Origin: Hippea maritima DSM 10411
GTDB lineage: Bacteria; Campylobacterota_A; Desulfurellia; Desulfurellales; Hippeaceae
NCBI RefSeq assembly: GCF_000194135.1
Contig: NC_015318.1
Coordinates: 186,001 to 250,000, forward strand
Direction: 5' to 3'
DNA: 64,000 bases
The position numbers and the translations under genes were made by a program. Below the pieces are notes generated by a model that saw only the letters and a list, made by a program, of their open reading frames with translations, was not told the origin of the DNA and did not search any database. Shown piece by piece: positions 43,216 through 52,529 of this stretch (the stretch's first letter is position 1; the number at the start of each line of letters is the position of its first letter).

Positions 43216-44412
43216 ATGAATGAAACTTATCAGGTAAAGAATGAGAGGGAAGTTGTACTTAACGTAGGTCCTCAGCATCCAGCAACACACGGTGTCTTGA
43301 GGTATGTTGTTAAGCTGGATGGCGAGAGGATCGTTGACTCCGACCCCCAGGTAGGTTTTTTGCATAGGGGTATTGAAAAGCTTGCAGAGAACATGACTTA
43401 TCAGCAGTTTAACCCCTATACAGATAGGCTCGACTATCTGGCAGCTATGAACAACAACTTAGCTTATGTTATGGCTGTTGAGAAACTCCTTGGGATTGAT
43501 AAGGAAATTCCTGAGAGGGCTCAATATATCAGGGTTATAATGGCTGAGCTTGGCAGGATTGCATCGCATCTTGTTTGGCTTGCTACGCATGCCCTTGATA
43601 TCGGTGCAATGACGGTTTTCCTGTATTGCTTCAGAGAAAGAGAGTACATATTAGATATGTATGAGATAGCCTGCGGGAATAGGTTGACCTATAACTACAT
43701 CAGGATTGGTGGTGTTGCAAGGGATCTTCCAGAGGGTTTTATGGATAAACTTAAGGAGTTCGTAAAACTCTTTCCAAAAAAGGTCAAAGAGTACCATACG
43801 CTTTTGACTAAAAACAGGATTTGGTTAAAAAGAACAAAGGATGTAGGTTATATTTCTAAAGAAGATGCTATAAACTACGGTATAGCAGGTCCATGTACAA
43901 GGGGTAGCGGTGTTGATTGGGATTTAAGAAGGGATGTGCCCTACTCAGTATATCCGGAGTTAAGCTTTGAGATTCCTGTGTATGATGAAGGTGATGTTTA
44001 TGCACGCTACCTTGTTAGAATGGATGAAATGGTTCAGTCAAACAAGATTCTAGAGCAATGTATAGAGAAAATTCCATCTGGACCTGCAATGATAGATAAG
44101 CCTGAATATGTTTGGGAGCCTAAAGAGAGGATAATGACCCATAATTATGCTTTGATGAAGCATTTTGTTAAGGTTGTTAAGGGTATAAAGGCTCCTGCTG
44201 GTGAGGTTTATTTTGGTGCAGAGAACCCCAAGGGTGAGCTTGGCTTTTATATCTACTCAACAGGAGAAGGTAAACCATACAGACTTAAGATTCGCTCACC
44301 GTCGTTTATTAACATCAGTGCAATGCCGAAGATGGTTCAAGGTGGCTTAATTGCGGATATTATTTCGGTAATCGGTAGTTTAGACTTCGTGTTCGGCGAA
44401 TGCGATAGATAA
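43216..44412 (+). CDS. nuoD: NADH-quinone oxidoreductase subunit D
   Basis: A 398-residue quinone-site subunit related to NiFe-hydrogenase large subunits, though without their metal Cys. The opening GPQHPATHGVLR holds the conserved quinone-site His, and GFLHRGIEKLAE and the C-terminal DFVFGECDR are typical. The next gene is nuoG, not nuoE, after an 11-base gap. Confidence 0.98.
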   Translation: MNETYQVKNEREVVLNVGPQHPATHGVLRYVVKLDGERIVDSDPQVGFLHRGIEKLAENMTYQQFNPYTDRLDYLAAMNNNLAYVMAVEKLLGIDKEIPERAQYIRVIMAELGRIASHLVWLATHALDIGAMTVFLYCFREREYILDMYEIACGNRLTYNYIRIGGVARDLPEGFMDKLKEFVKLFPKKVKEYHTLLTKNRIWLKRTKDVGYISKEDAINYGIAGPCTRGSGVDWDLRRDVPYSVYPELSFEIPVYDEGDVYARYLVRMDEMVQSNKILEQCIEKIPSGPAMIDKPEYVWEPKERIMTHNYALMKHFVKVVKGIKAPAGEVYFGAENPKGELGFYIYSTGEGKPYRLKIRSPSFINISAMPKMVQGGLIADIISVIGSLDFVFGECDR

Positions 44413-44423
44413 GGGGTGTAGGA

Positions 44424-46781
44424 ATGGCTGATACTGTAAAAATAAAAATAAACGGTAAGGAATACGAAGCAAGCAAAGATGAATCTATATTGCAAGTAGC
44501 AAGAAGAAACGGTATCTATATACCGGCTATCTGCTACTCTGATAGGTTTGGTGCAATTGGTGCCTGTAGGGTCTGTGCCGTTGAGATAGTTGGCATGAAA
44601 AAGCCAATGCTATCTTGCGCTGTTAAGGTTAAAGACGGTATGGAAATCCTAACGGACTCTGAGAAGGCCAGAGAATTCAGAGAGGGTATAGTTCAGGAAT
44701 GGGATAAGTTCCACCCACTGCAGTGTGGTGTTTGTGATAAAAGCGGTGAGTGCGACCTGCAGGATGTGAACTACTATCTTAATATTACAAGCAATCCAAA
44801 AGAAGAAGAAGCGGATCCTCTTAGTGTGCCGAATAAGTCTATACATCATGAGTGGAGAATCATTCATCATGATGCAAATCTATGTATAGCCTGTCGCCGC
44901 TGTGTTACCATATGCGATAAGGTTGTCAATTTTGGCATCCTGGCTATGGCTAAGAAAGAATGGGGTGGTAGAGAGGTTGATACAAAAGACGGTAAGCCCC
45001 TTGAGTGTGAATTCTGTGGCCAATGTGTGAGCATATGTCCTACGGGTGCTATGAGTAGTAAGTTGTTTAAGTATAAGGCACGCCCATGGGAGATGGAAAA
45101 GGTTAGAACCACATGTCAGTTCTGTGCTTCTGGCTGCCAGATGGATTTAAATGTAAAAGATAACAAGGTTTTAAGGGTTACAAGCGAGGATAATACGCCT
45201 AACTTGGCAAATCTTTGTAATCTGGGTAGGTTTAACTATTCCGTTATTGAGCCTAAAAATCTTGTCTTAGATGCCTATATAAACGGTAGAAAGACTTCAT
45301 ACGATAGCGCCATTGCAGAAGCTGTTAAGGTATTAAAATCTGTTAAGGGCGATGAGATTGCAGCTATTTGTGGAAGCAGGGGTACTGTTGAGGATGAGTA
45401 TGCCACTAAGATATTTATGAATAACGCTATAAAGAGCAATAACTTGGATGCAGTAGCCTCAACCCATATAGCTAAGCTTTACAAATATCTGCCAAAGGGT
45501 GTGGCTCCTTTCAATAATGTAAGGGATATGGAAGAGTGTGATGTAATCTTTGCCTTCGGTGGAGATGTTGCAAATGAGATGCCACGTTTAGATTGGCAGA
45601 TTACAAGAAATGTAAAGCTGCTTAAAAAATCGAAACTTGTAAGTGCGTATTGGAGGGATACAAAAATAGATACCTTGGGCAGTATAGCCTTGAGGTATGA
45701 AGTAGGCGATGAACTTAAGTTCTTGGCAAGCCTGTTTGACGCATTGAGCGCCGCTTTGAATGTAAAGAGTGATGCTTTGGCTGGAGGGAACTATGAGATA
45801 GCAGAAGATGCCGTTAAGGCGTTAACAGAGGCCAGCAAGATTGCATTTGTAGTAGGTCAAGAAGCTTTAGAGAGGCCTTTTGGTGAGGAAGTGGCCAAGG
45901 CTTTAGCCGACTTAATGTTGTTGTTTGGAGATAAAGTAAAACTCTATGTTTCAAGCAAATATAATAACGCATACGGATCACTCTTTGCAGGCGCTGTTAA
46001 TGGCTTTGATACCTACGGCAGAAAAGTAGATGGTGGATTTAGTGTTTATAATCTAAAAAATCTCATCAAGGATGGTAAATTAAAAGTTCTCTTGCTTATG
46101 AATGCCGACCTTTATGAGCTGTTAAGTGATGAAGATGCAGCTTTTGTGCTTGAAAATGCAAAAGTTGTGGCTGTAGAGACATACATGTCTGAAACGGTAA
46201 AACACGCTTCGGTGGTTTTGCCTTCAGCTACATTTGCTGGCGTTGATGGACATTTTGTAAACATAGAGGGTAAACTCAATAAAGTAAGAAAGGCTTTGAA
46301 TGAGCCTAATAAGCCAGCTTGGAAAGTTATAGCAGATATCTCTAACCTCTACGGTTATAATTTGCCTTTGGGTTACATAAAAGAGCTTGTAGATAAAGCT
46401 AGCTTTGAACTTGAAGGTGATTTGTCAGACTTTGTAAAGGTGAATTTGGAATCTGCTACCTTTGAAGGTGAGCTTAAAGGTGCTGTGGTTTACTCTAAAT
46501 TTAGGTCTGGAATCTTCTCATCATTTGGAGAGGGTGCCCATATTGCATCATCTGAGGCTTATCTTGAGATGAACCCTGAGGATGCCCAAAATCTTGGACT
46601 TGAGGATGAAAGTGTAGTCAAAGTTGAAGATTTGGGTGCACTATCGTTGAAGGTTAAAGTTGATGAGAAGATGCCAAAGGGTGTTGTGAGTGTACCGCTA
46701 TGGTATGAGGGTTCTAACGTATATAGCCTAAGCGGTTCGTTTAATAACCTATTTAGCGCAAAAATTACGAAGGGTGAGTAG
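44424..46781 (+). CDS. nuoG: NADH-quinone oxidoreductase subunit G
   Basis: A 785-residue Fe-S subunit. Cys37, 48, 51 and 65 hold the [2Fe-2S] cluster N1b; HPLQCGVCDKSGEC gives N5 with its His ligand; CIACRRCVTIC and CEFCGQCVSICP give N6-type ferredoxin clusters not all present in standard NuoG; TTCQFCASGCQMDL with a later CNLGRF gives N7. From about 220 it is a molybdopterin-oxidoreductase-like domain. With no NuoE or NuoF in the operon, this subunit is the likely entry point for electrons. Confidence 0.95.
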   Translation: MADTVKIKINGKEYEASKDESILQVARRNGIYIPAICYSDRFGAIGACRVCAVEIVGMKKPMLSCAVKVKDGMEILTDSEKAREFREGIVQEWDKFHPLQCGVCDKSGECDLQDVNYYLNITSNPKEEEADPLSVPNKSIHHEWRIIHHDANLCIACRRCVTICDKVVNFGILAMAKKEWGGREVDTKDGKPLECEFCGQCVSICPTGAMSSKLFKYKARPWEMEKVRTTCQFCASGCQMDLNVKDNKVLRVTSEDNTPNLANLCNLGRFNYSVIEPKNLVLDAYINGRKTSYDSAIAEAVKVLKSVKGDEIAAICGSRGTVEDEYATKIFMNNAIKSNNLDAVASTHIAKLYKYLPKGVAPFNNVRDMEECDVIFAFGGDVANEMPRLDWQITRNVKLLKKSKLVSAYWRDTKIDTLGSIALRYEVGDELKFLASLFDALSAALNVKSDALAGGNYEIAEDAVKALTEASKIAFVVGQEALERPFGEEVAKALADLMLLFGDKVKLYVSSKYNNAYGSLFAGAVNGFDTYGRKVDGGFSVYNLKNLIKDGKLKVLLLMNADLYELLSDEDAAFVLENAKVVAVETYMSETVKHASVVLPSATFAGVDGHFVNIEGKLNKVRKALNEPNKPAWKVIADISNLYGYNLPLGYIKELVDKASFELEGDLSDFVKVNLESATFEGELKGAVVYSKFRSGIFSSFGEGAHIASSEAYLEMNPEDAQNLGLEDESVVKVEDLGALSLKVKVDEKMPKGVVSVPLWYEGSNVYSLSGSFNNLFSAKITKGE

Positions 46782-46783
46782 CC

Positions 46784-47776
46784 ATGGAAGTATTGATAGC
46801 AATAGTAAAACTGGTAGTGGTTGTTAGCGTTTTGAGCGTATATGTTATGTATGCCACATGGTATGAAAGAAAAGTTATAGGTCATATGCAGCAGAGGATA
46901 GGGCCAAAAAGGGTTGGGCCTTACGGACTTCTGCAACCTATAGCAGACACTATAAAGAGCTTCTGGAAAGAAGATCTTATTCCAGATAGGGCTGATAAGC
47001 CTCTTTTCTGGGTTGCCCCTTTAATAGCTGCATCATTACCATTTGCCGCTGCTGTAGCTATTCCGTTTGGACCGCCAATACATCTATCAAGCGGCAAGGT
47101 ATTTTATCTAAGCGTTTTTCATTCAAAAATAGATATACTCTACATACTCGCTATGTTGGGTATGGCATCTTTTGGGGTATTAACCGCAGGTATCGCATCC
47201 GGTGGCTCAAAATACTCCATGACAGGTTCTCAAAGGGAGGCTGCTCAGGTTGTAAGTTATGAGGCTATATTGGCATTGGCCTTGTTAAACCCAATACTTA
47301 TGGCTCATTCTTTGGATTTAACAAAAATTGTTGAAGCTCAGAAACATCTGTGGTTTGTTTTCTATCAGCCATTTGCTTTTGTAGCCTTTGTTATAGCTAT
47401 GATAGCTGCAACTGCAAGGGTACCATTCGACTTGCCTGAGGCTGAGCCTGAGCTTGTTGCTGGTCATATGACTGAGTTTTCTGGCCTTAAAATGGGTATG
47501 TTCTTCTTTGGTCAGTATGTGACGATATTTGTAGTTTCTGCTCTGGCTTCCATTGTCTTCTTGGGCGGTTGGAGTGGCCCTATATTACCTGGATTTGTAT
47601 GGTATTGGATTAAGATATTAGCATTTATCTTCATGTTTACATGGTTTTGGGGTACCTTCCCAAGGTACAGGTACGATCAATTGATGAACATTGCTTGGAA
47701 AGCTCTATTGCCTTTAATGGTGTTAAACATACTTTGGACAGGCTTTGCATTGGCAATAGGTTTACCCGTTTATTAG
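46784..47776 (+). CDS. nuoH: NADH-quinone oxidoreductase subunit H
   Basis: A 330-residue subunit with about eight helices that joins the arm to the proton channels. Typical blocks are ERKVIGHMQQRIGPKRVGPYGLLQPIAD and AATARVPFDLPEAEPELVAGHMTEFSGLKMG (the acidic loop near quinone). It starts two bases after nuoG. Confidence 0.98.
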   Translation: MEVLIAIVKLVVVVSVLSVYVMYATWYERKVIGHMQQRIGPKRVGPYGLLQPIADTIKSFWKEDLIPDRADKPLFWVAPLIAASLPFAAAVAIPFGPPIHLSSGKVFYLSVFHSKIDILYILAMLGMASFGVLTAGIASGGSKYSMTGSQREAAQVVSYEAILALALLNPILMAHSLDLTKIVEAQKHLWFVFYQPFAFVAFVIAMIAATARVPFDLPEAEPELVAGHMTEFSGLKMGMFFFGQYVTIFVVSALASIVFLGGWSGPILPGFVWYWIKILAFIFMFTWFWGTFPRYRYDQLMNIAWKALLPLMVLNILWTGFALAIGLPVY

Positions 47777-47788
47777 GAGGAAGGTGCA

Positions 47789-48208
47789 ATGTTATTTAAC
47801 GATTTACGAAAGGGTTTGTCCGTAACGATAAAGTATCTCTTTACGCGTCCGGTTACCTGCCAATATCCTAACGAGAGACTCGAAGTCCCAGAAAGGGGTA
47901 GATGGCTGCATGCGTTGGAGAAATTTGAGGATAGCGGCAAGATTAAGTGTATAGATTGCGGATTGTGTGAAAGGGTTTGTCCGTCTAAATGCATTAAGAT
48001 AACGCCCATAGAAAATGAAGACCACACAAAAAACGCAGCAGAGTATGAATTAGATCTTGGAAGATGCCTTTTCTGTGGTCTTTGCGTTGAGGTATGTCCA
48101 GAGTTGGCTTTAAGTATGACGGACAAATATGAACTTGCCGAGTATGACAGGGAAAAATTCATCTATACCAAAGAACAGCTGTTAAACTCAAAAAGTAAAG
48201 AAGGGTGA
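47789..48208 (+). CDS. nuoI: NADH-quinone oxidoreductase subunit I
   Basis: A 139-residue ferredoxin-like subunit with clusters N6a and N6b: CIDCGLCERVCPSKCI and CLFCGLCVEVCPELAL. The N-terminal stretch carries the membrane-contact region and PERGRWLHAL. It overlaps the nominal nuoJ frame but precedes the preferred nuoJ ATG. Confidence 0.97.
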   Translation: MLFNDLRKGLSVTIKYLFTRPVTCQYPNERLEVPERGRWLHALEKFEDSGKIKCIDCGLCERVCPSKCIKITPIENEDHTKNAAEYELDLGRCLFCGLCVEVCPELALSMTDKYELAEYDREKFIYTKEQLLNSKSKEG

Positions 48209-48213
48209 TAGAC

Positions 48214-48717
48214 ATGGAAGCGATTGTATTTTACATTATAGCGATATTAACCGTAGGCGGTGCCTTGGGTGTATTACTGAGTAAGAATCCCTACAGAGCT
48301 GCACTGTTTATGGTGCTTGCCTTCTTTGGAATAGCAGGGTTGTTTGTAATGCTCCATGCCCAGTTTAATGCAATGCTTCAATTGATAGTATATGCTGGTG
48401 CTATAGCTGTTATGATAACCCTAACAATGATGGTTATGAATAGAAGGACACTTGAGGGTTTGAAAAGATTTAATTCTCAGTGGTACTGGGCTGCTTTTAT
48501 TGGGATTGGTTTGCTTGCAGACCTAATTGCATTGGCCTACAAGTTTAAAATTGATTTGAGCAATGCAGGGAAAAACCTTGCTCTTGGTGGTAGTAACACC
48601 AAGCTTATAGGAGAGGTTTTATTTAAACATTATCTACTGCCGTTTGAAATAACCGCAATCATCTTATTGGTTGCTCTGCTTGGTGCGGTTGTGCTTACAA
48701 AGAGGGATATAAAGTAA
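48214..48717 (+). CDS. nuoJ: NADH-quinone oxidoreductase subunit J
   Basis: A 167-residue membrane subunit. ATG 48214 is chosen over GTG 48205 because AAGGGTGA lies at the correct distance. Conserved parts are SKNPYRAALFMVLAFFGIAGLFVMLHAQFNAMLQLIVYAGAIAVMITL (about 22-69), the helix with the pi-bulge seen in complex I. Ten bases separate it from nuoK. Confidence 0.95.
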   Translation: MEAIVFYIIAILTVGGALGVLLSKNPYRAALFMVLAFFGIAGLFVMLHAQFNAMLQLIVYAGAIAVMITLTMMVMNRRTLEGLKRFNSQWYWAAFIGIGLLADLIALAYKFKIDLSNAGKNLALGGSNTKLIGEVLFKHYLLPFEITAIILLVALLGAVVLTKRDIK

Positions 48718-48727
48718 GGGGGTATCT

Positions 48728-49024
48728 ATGTTAACTCAATACATGATTGTATCTGCATTGCTTATAGCCATAGGCGCAACGGGAGTCATGATAAGAAGAA
48801 ACTTTATGATAGTGCTTATGTCTTTAGAGGTTATGATAAATGGGGCAGGGTTGCTTCTTATTGCTATGTCTTACTATGTTGGCAATGTCTCGGGGCAGGT
48901 AATGTTTCTGTTTGTAGCGGCTGTGGCTGCAAGTGAAACAGCTGTAGGGTTAGCCATAGCGGTTATGATGTATAAGAGGAAGAAAAGTGTTGATATCAAC
49001 GACTTCTCAATCTTAAGAAAGTGA
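48728..49024 (+). CDS. nuoK: NADH-quinone oxidoreductase subunit K
   Basis: A 98-residue, three-helix subunit. The conserved Glu residues of the proton path lie in MSLEVMINGAGLLLIA and VAAVAASETAVGLAIAV. AAGGGGG upstream gives a strong ribosome site. Confidence 0.97.
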   Translation: MLTQYMIVSALLIAIGATGVMIRRNFMIVLMSLEVMINGAGLLLIAMSYYVGNVSGQVMFLFVAAVAASETAVGLAIAVMMYKRKKSVDINDFSILRK

Positions 49025-49037
49025 GAGGGGAAGAGAA

Positions 49038-50936
49038 ATGAAGGTAATACTACTGTTTATCGTATTGACGCCTCTTATAGGTTTTCTTATCAATGGTATA
49101 TTTGGTAAGTGGACAAAACCTATTGCAGGCGTTATAGCTGCTACGGCTTTAGGTATTTCGTTTATATTGGGCTTATTCCCAATAATCTCAGTAATAAAGG
49201 GACATATAGTTGAGTATACATATTTCACATGGTTGCCTTTCAAAGGTATTACTGTGCCGTTTGGTTTGAGAGTTGATTATGTGTCTGCTGTAATGCTCTT
49301 TGTTGTTACATTTGTTTCTTGGATGATTCACATCTATTCAAATGGCTATATGAAAGGCGATAGGGGCTATGCCCGTTATTTTTCCTATCTCAACCTATTT
49401 GTTACAGCTATGCTTATACTTATTCTTGGAAATAACTATCTATTGATGTTCGTAGGTTGGGAAGGTGTCGGTTTGGCATCCTATCTGTTAATTGGTTTCT
49501 GGTACGAAAAAGATACAGCGGCTGACGCTGGAGAAAAGGCATTCGTTGTTAATAGGATAGGCGATGCTGGCTTTATAATCGGTGTTTTGTTCTTGATTCA
49601 CTACTTCGGCAGTGTAACCTACGCTGATGTATTTCCGAGAGCTGAAGAAGTTTTGGGCTTTGGCTCGACTGCAGCAACAATAATCGGTTTGGCACTCTTT
49701 TTGGGTGCAGTTGGTAAGTCAGCTCAGTTCCCTCTATATATATGGTTGACCGATGCTATGGAGGGTCCAACGCCTGTTTCATCTTTGATTCACGCAGCAA
49801 CAATGGTTACCGCTGGTGTTTATATGGTTGCAAGGTCTAACGCTATTTTCTCTTTAACTCCAACAGCTCAGGAAGTTGTTGCAAGCGTTGGTGCTTTCAC
49901 AGCTTTCTATGCTGCTACAATGGCGTTGACGCACAAGGATATCAAGAGAATCCTGGCGTATTCAACGCTATCTCAGCTTGGATATATGTTTATAGGTGTT
50001 GGTGTTGGCGCTTATTGGACTGGAATGTTCCATCTTATGACGCACGCATTCTTTAAAGGTCTTCTCTTCTTGGGTGCTGGCGCAGTTATGCATTCCATGA
50101 GGGGTTTACTTTCTATAGACCTTATGGGCAATCTAAAGAAATATATGCCCCAAACGGCTATCTTGATGGTTATAGCGTCTTTAGCTATCTCTGGTATTCC
50201 CCCATTTGCGGGTTTCTTCTCAAAAGATGCAATATTAGCATCTGCCCTTGAGATGGGGCATCCTTATATCTGGATAATCGGTGAAATAACAGCCTTTATG
50301 ACCGCATTTTATATGTTTAGGTTTGTATTTAGCGTGTTCTATGGAGAGGAGAAGGTTGAAGGGCTGTACCACGAATTGCATACACACGAGGCCCCAGCTG
50401 TTATGACTCTACCTATGTGGGTACTTGGCATACTTTCTATTGTCGGTGGCTGGGTAGGAATAAAGATGGGTGGTCATGTGCCATTTGAATGGTTTGTAAC
50501 CCATACAGCTCCAACAACAGAGGTAGCCCATGAGGCCCACTATTCTGAGGCTCTCTTGATAGGTATTTCTGTTACTATGGGTGTTGCAGGAATATTGACC
50601 GCTTGGGCTATCTATATCAAGAAAATTATTACAGCAGAGAAAATCGCGAATATGTTTAAGCCAATCTATACACTTTTGGCAAACACATACTATGTTGATG
50701 AGTTTGTTTACTGTTGCATAGTAAAACCATTCTGGTGGGTATCTACCAACTTCTTATGGAAGATAGTTGATGTTATATTGATAGACAAAGGTATGGTTGA
50801 TGGAGCAGGTTGGATTGCAGGTAGGGTTGGTAGAGGCTTTAGATTAATGCAGACTGGATTTGTTAACAACTATGCCTATTGGATTAGTTTGGGAATTATC
50901 GTATTGAGTGGCTGGTATATTGTTAAAATTATTTAG
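49038..50936 (+). CDS. nuoL: NADH-quinone oxidoreductase subunit L
   Basis: A 632-residue antiporter-like proton pump subunit. Landmarks: GWEGVGLASYLLIGFWYE (key Glu), GKSAQFPLYIWLTDAMEGPTPVSSLIHAATMVTAGVYMVAR (from about 229; key Lys and His), and DIKRILAYSTLSQLGYM. The C-terminus carries the long lateral helix typical of NuoL. It is followed by nuoM after 15 bases. Confidence 0.98.
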   Translation: MKVILLFIVLTPLIGFLINGIFGKWTKPIAGVIAATALGISFILGLFPIISVIKGHIVEYTYFTWLPFKGITVPFGLRVDYVSAVMLFVVTFVSWMIHIYSNGYMKGDRGYARYFSYLNLFVTAMLILILGNNYLLMFVGWEGVGLASYLLIGFWYEKDTAADAGEKAFVVNRIGDAGFIIGVLFLIHYFGSVTYADVFPRAEEVLGFGSTAATIIGLALFLGAVGKSAQFPLYIWLTDAMEGPTPVSSLIHAATMVTAGVYMVARSNAIFSLTPTAQEVVASVGAFTAFYAATMALTHKDIKRILAYSTLSQLGYMFIGVGVGAYWTGMFHLMTHAFFKGLLFLGAGAVMHSMRGLLSIDLMGNLKKYMPQTAILMVIASLAISGIPPFAGFFSKDAILASALEMGHPYIWIIGEITAFMTAFYMFRFVFSVFYGEEKVEGLYHELHTHEAPAVMTLPMWVLGILSIVGGWVGIKMGGHVPFEWFVTHTAPTTEVAHEAHYSEALLIGISVTMGVAGILTAWAIYIKKIITAEKIANMFKPIYTLLANTYYVDEFVYCCIVKPFWWVSTNFLWKIVDVILIDKGMVDGAGWIAGRVGRGFRLMQTGFVNNYAYWISLGIIVLSGWYIVKII

Positions 50937-50951
50937 TTAAGGAGTTGGGGT

Positions 50952-52517
50952 ATGGATATGAATCAGCTGCATTTTCCGATTTTAACAACAATAACCTTTC
51001 TTCCCTTAGTGGGCGCTTTTTTAGTTACCCTAATAAGCGAGAAGAATGAAGGTTTGATAAAGTATGTTACTTTTGGCTTCCTGGTATTGGATTTTATAAT
51101 TTCGTTACCGTTGTTTTTCTACTTTGACCCAACAACGTACCATATGCAATTTGTAGAGAGGGTTCCGTGGATTAAATCGTTGGGTTTTCAGTACTATGTA
51201 GGTGTTGATGGCATAAGCTTGTTTTTGGTATTGCTAACCACATTTTTGACGCCAATAGCTCAGCTTTCTACCTGGAAGGCTATTGATAAGAAGGTTAAGC
51301 TGTTCAATATTGTTATACTCTTGATGCAGACCGGTATGCTCGGTGTTTTTATCTCTTTGGATGTTTTTCTGTTCTATGTATTCTGGGAGCTTCAGCTTAT
51401 TCCTATGTATTTAATGATAGGTATCTGGGGTGGTCCAAACAGGGTTTTCGCAACTATGAAATTCTTCCTCTATACCTTTGCTGGTAGTGTATTTATGCTT
51501 GTAGCTATTATGGCATTGTATTTCTTGCACCATAAATATACAGGTACATATACAATGGATATGGTTCAGCTCATGCAACAGCCACTTCCGCACCATCTCC
51601 AATTGTGGTTATTCTTAGCGTTCTTTATAGCATTCGCAATCAAGGTTCCGATGTGGCCATTCCACACATGGCTCCCATGGGCACACGTTGAGGCACCAAC
51701 AGCTGGTTCTGTCATTTTGGCAGGTGTATTGCTTAAAATGGGAACATACGGATTTTTAAGGTTTAATTTACCTATGTTTCCTGATATGACACATGCCTTT
51801 GCCGTACTTGTAATTGTGTTGTCTATAATAGGTATATTCTACGGAGCCTTTGTGGCTATGGTTCAGCCCGATATCAAAAAACTTGTCGCTTACTCTTCTG
51901 TTTCTCATTTGGGTTATTCTATGCTAGGTATGTTTGCTTTAACTCAAACAGGTGTTGAGGGTTCCATACTACAAATGGTGAACCACGGAATTTCAACAGG
52001 CGCCTTGTTCCTTGTTGTGGGTATAGTTTATGAGAGAAGGCATACAAGGTTAATATCTGAGTATGGCGGTTTAGCTTACTTAGTGCCGGCATTCGCTGCA
52101 TTCTTTATGATATTTACCTTATCATCTATAGCGGTACCTGGAACAAACGGCTTTGTGGGTGAATTTATGATTCTTCTGGGTGCATTTATGAGCAAGCCGG
52201 TTTATGGTATAATTGTTGCATTCGGCGGTCTCTTCTCAGCTGTCTATATGCTCACAATGTATAAAAGGGTGTTCTTTAATAAGGTTACAAACCCCAAGAA
52301 CTTGGGTTTAACGGACATGAATCTCAGGGAATGGCTCTATCTGATACCGCTGCTTGTGTTTGTTTTCTGGATAGGTATCTATCCTCAGACATTCCTTTCT
52401 AAGATGAGGGTATCGGTCGAGCATCTACTTAAACAAGTAAACAGAACCACCGTAGAAGCTAATGTAAACACAACTCAGATTAGCCTAACAAAAACGGTGG
52501 TAGTTAAAAAAGGCTAA
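50952..52517 (+). CDS. nuoM: NADH-quinone oxidoreductase subunit M
   Basis: A 521-residue antiporter-like proton pump subunit. FYVFWELQLIPMYLMIGIWGG holds the pump Glu, KVPMWPFHTWLPWAHVEAPTAGSVILAGVLLKMGTYG the pump Lys and gate, and DIKKLVAYSSVSHLGY the second Lys block. The C-terminal tail of about 20 residues rich in Thr and Val extends past the usual end. Confidence 0.98.
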   Translation: MDMNQLHFPILTTITFLPLVGAFLVTLISEKNEGLIKYVTFGFLVLDFIISLPLFFYFDPTTYHMQFVERVPWIKSLGFQYYVGVDGISLFLVLLTTFLTPIAQLSTWKAIDKKVKLFNIVILLMQTGMLGVFISLDVFLFYVFWELQLIPMYLMIGIWGGPNRVFATMKFFLYTFAGSVFMLVAIMALYFLHHKYTGTYTMDMVQLMQQPLPHHLQLWLFLAFFIAFAIKVPMWPFHTWLPWAHVEAPTAGSVILAGVLLKMGTYGFLRFNLPMFPDMTHAFAVLVIVLSIIGIFYGAFVAMVQPDIKKLVAYSSVSHLGYSMLGMFALTQTGVEGSILQMVNHGISTGALFLVVGIVYERRHTRLISEYGGLAYLVPAFAAFFMIFTLSSIAVPGTNGFVGEFMILLGAFMSKPVYGIIVAFGGLFSAVYMLTMYKRVFFNKVTNPKNLGLTDMNLREWLYLIPLLVFVFWIGIYPQTFLSKMRVSVEHLLKQVNRTTVEANVNTTQISLTKTVVVKKG

Positions 52518-52529
52518 AGGGGAGTGGCT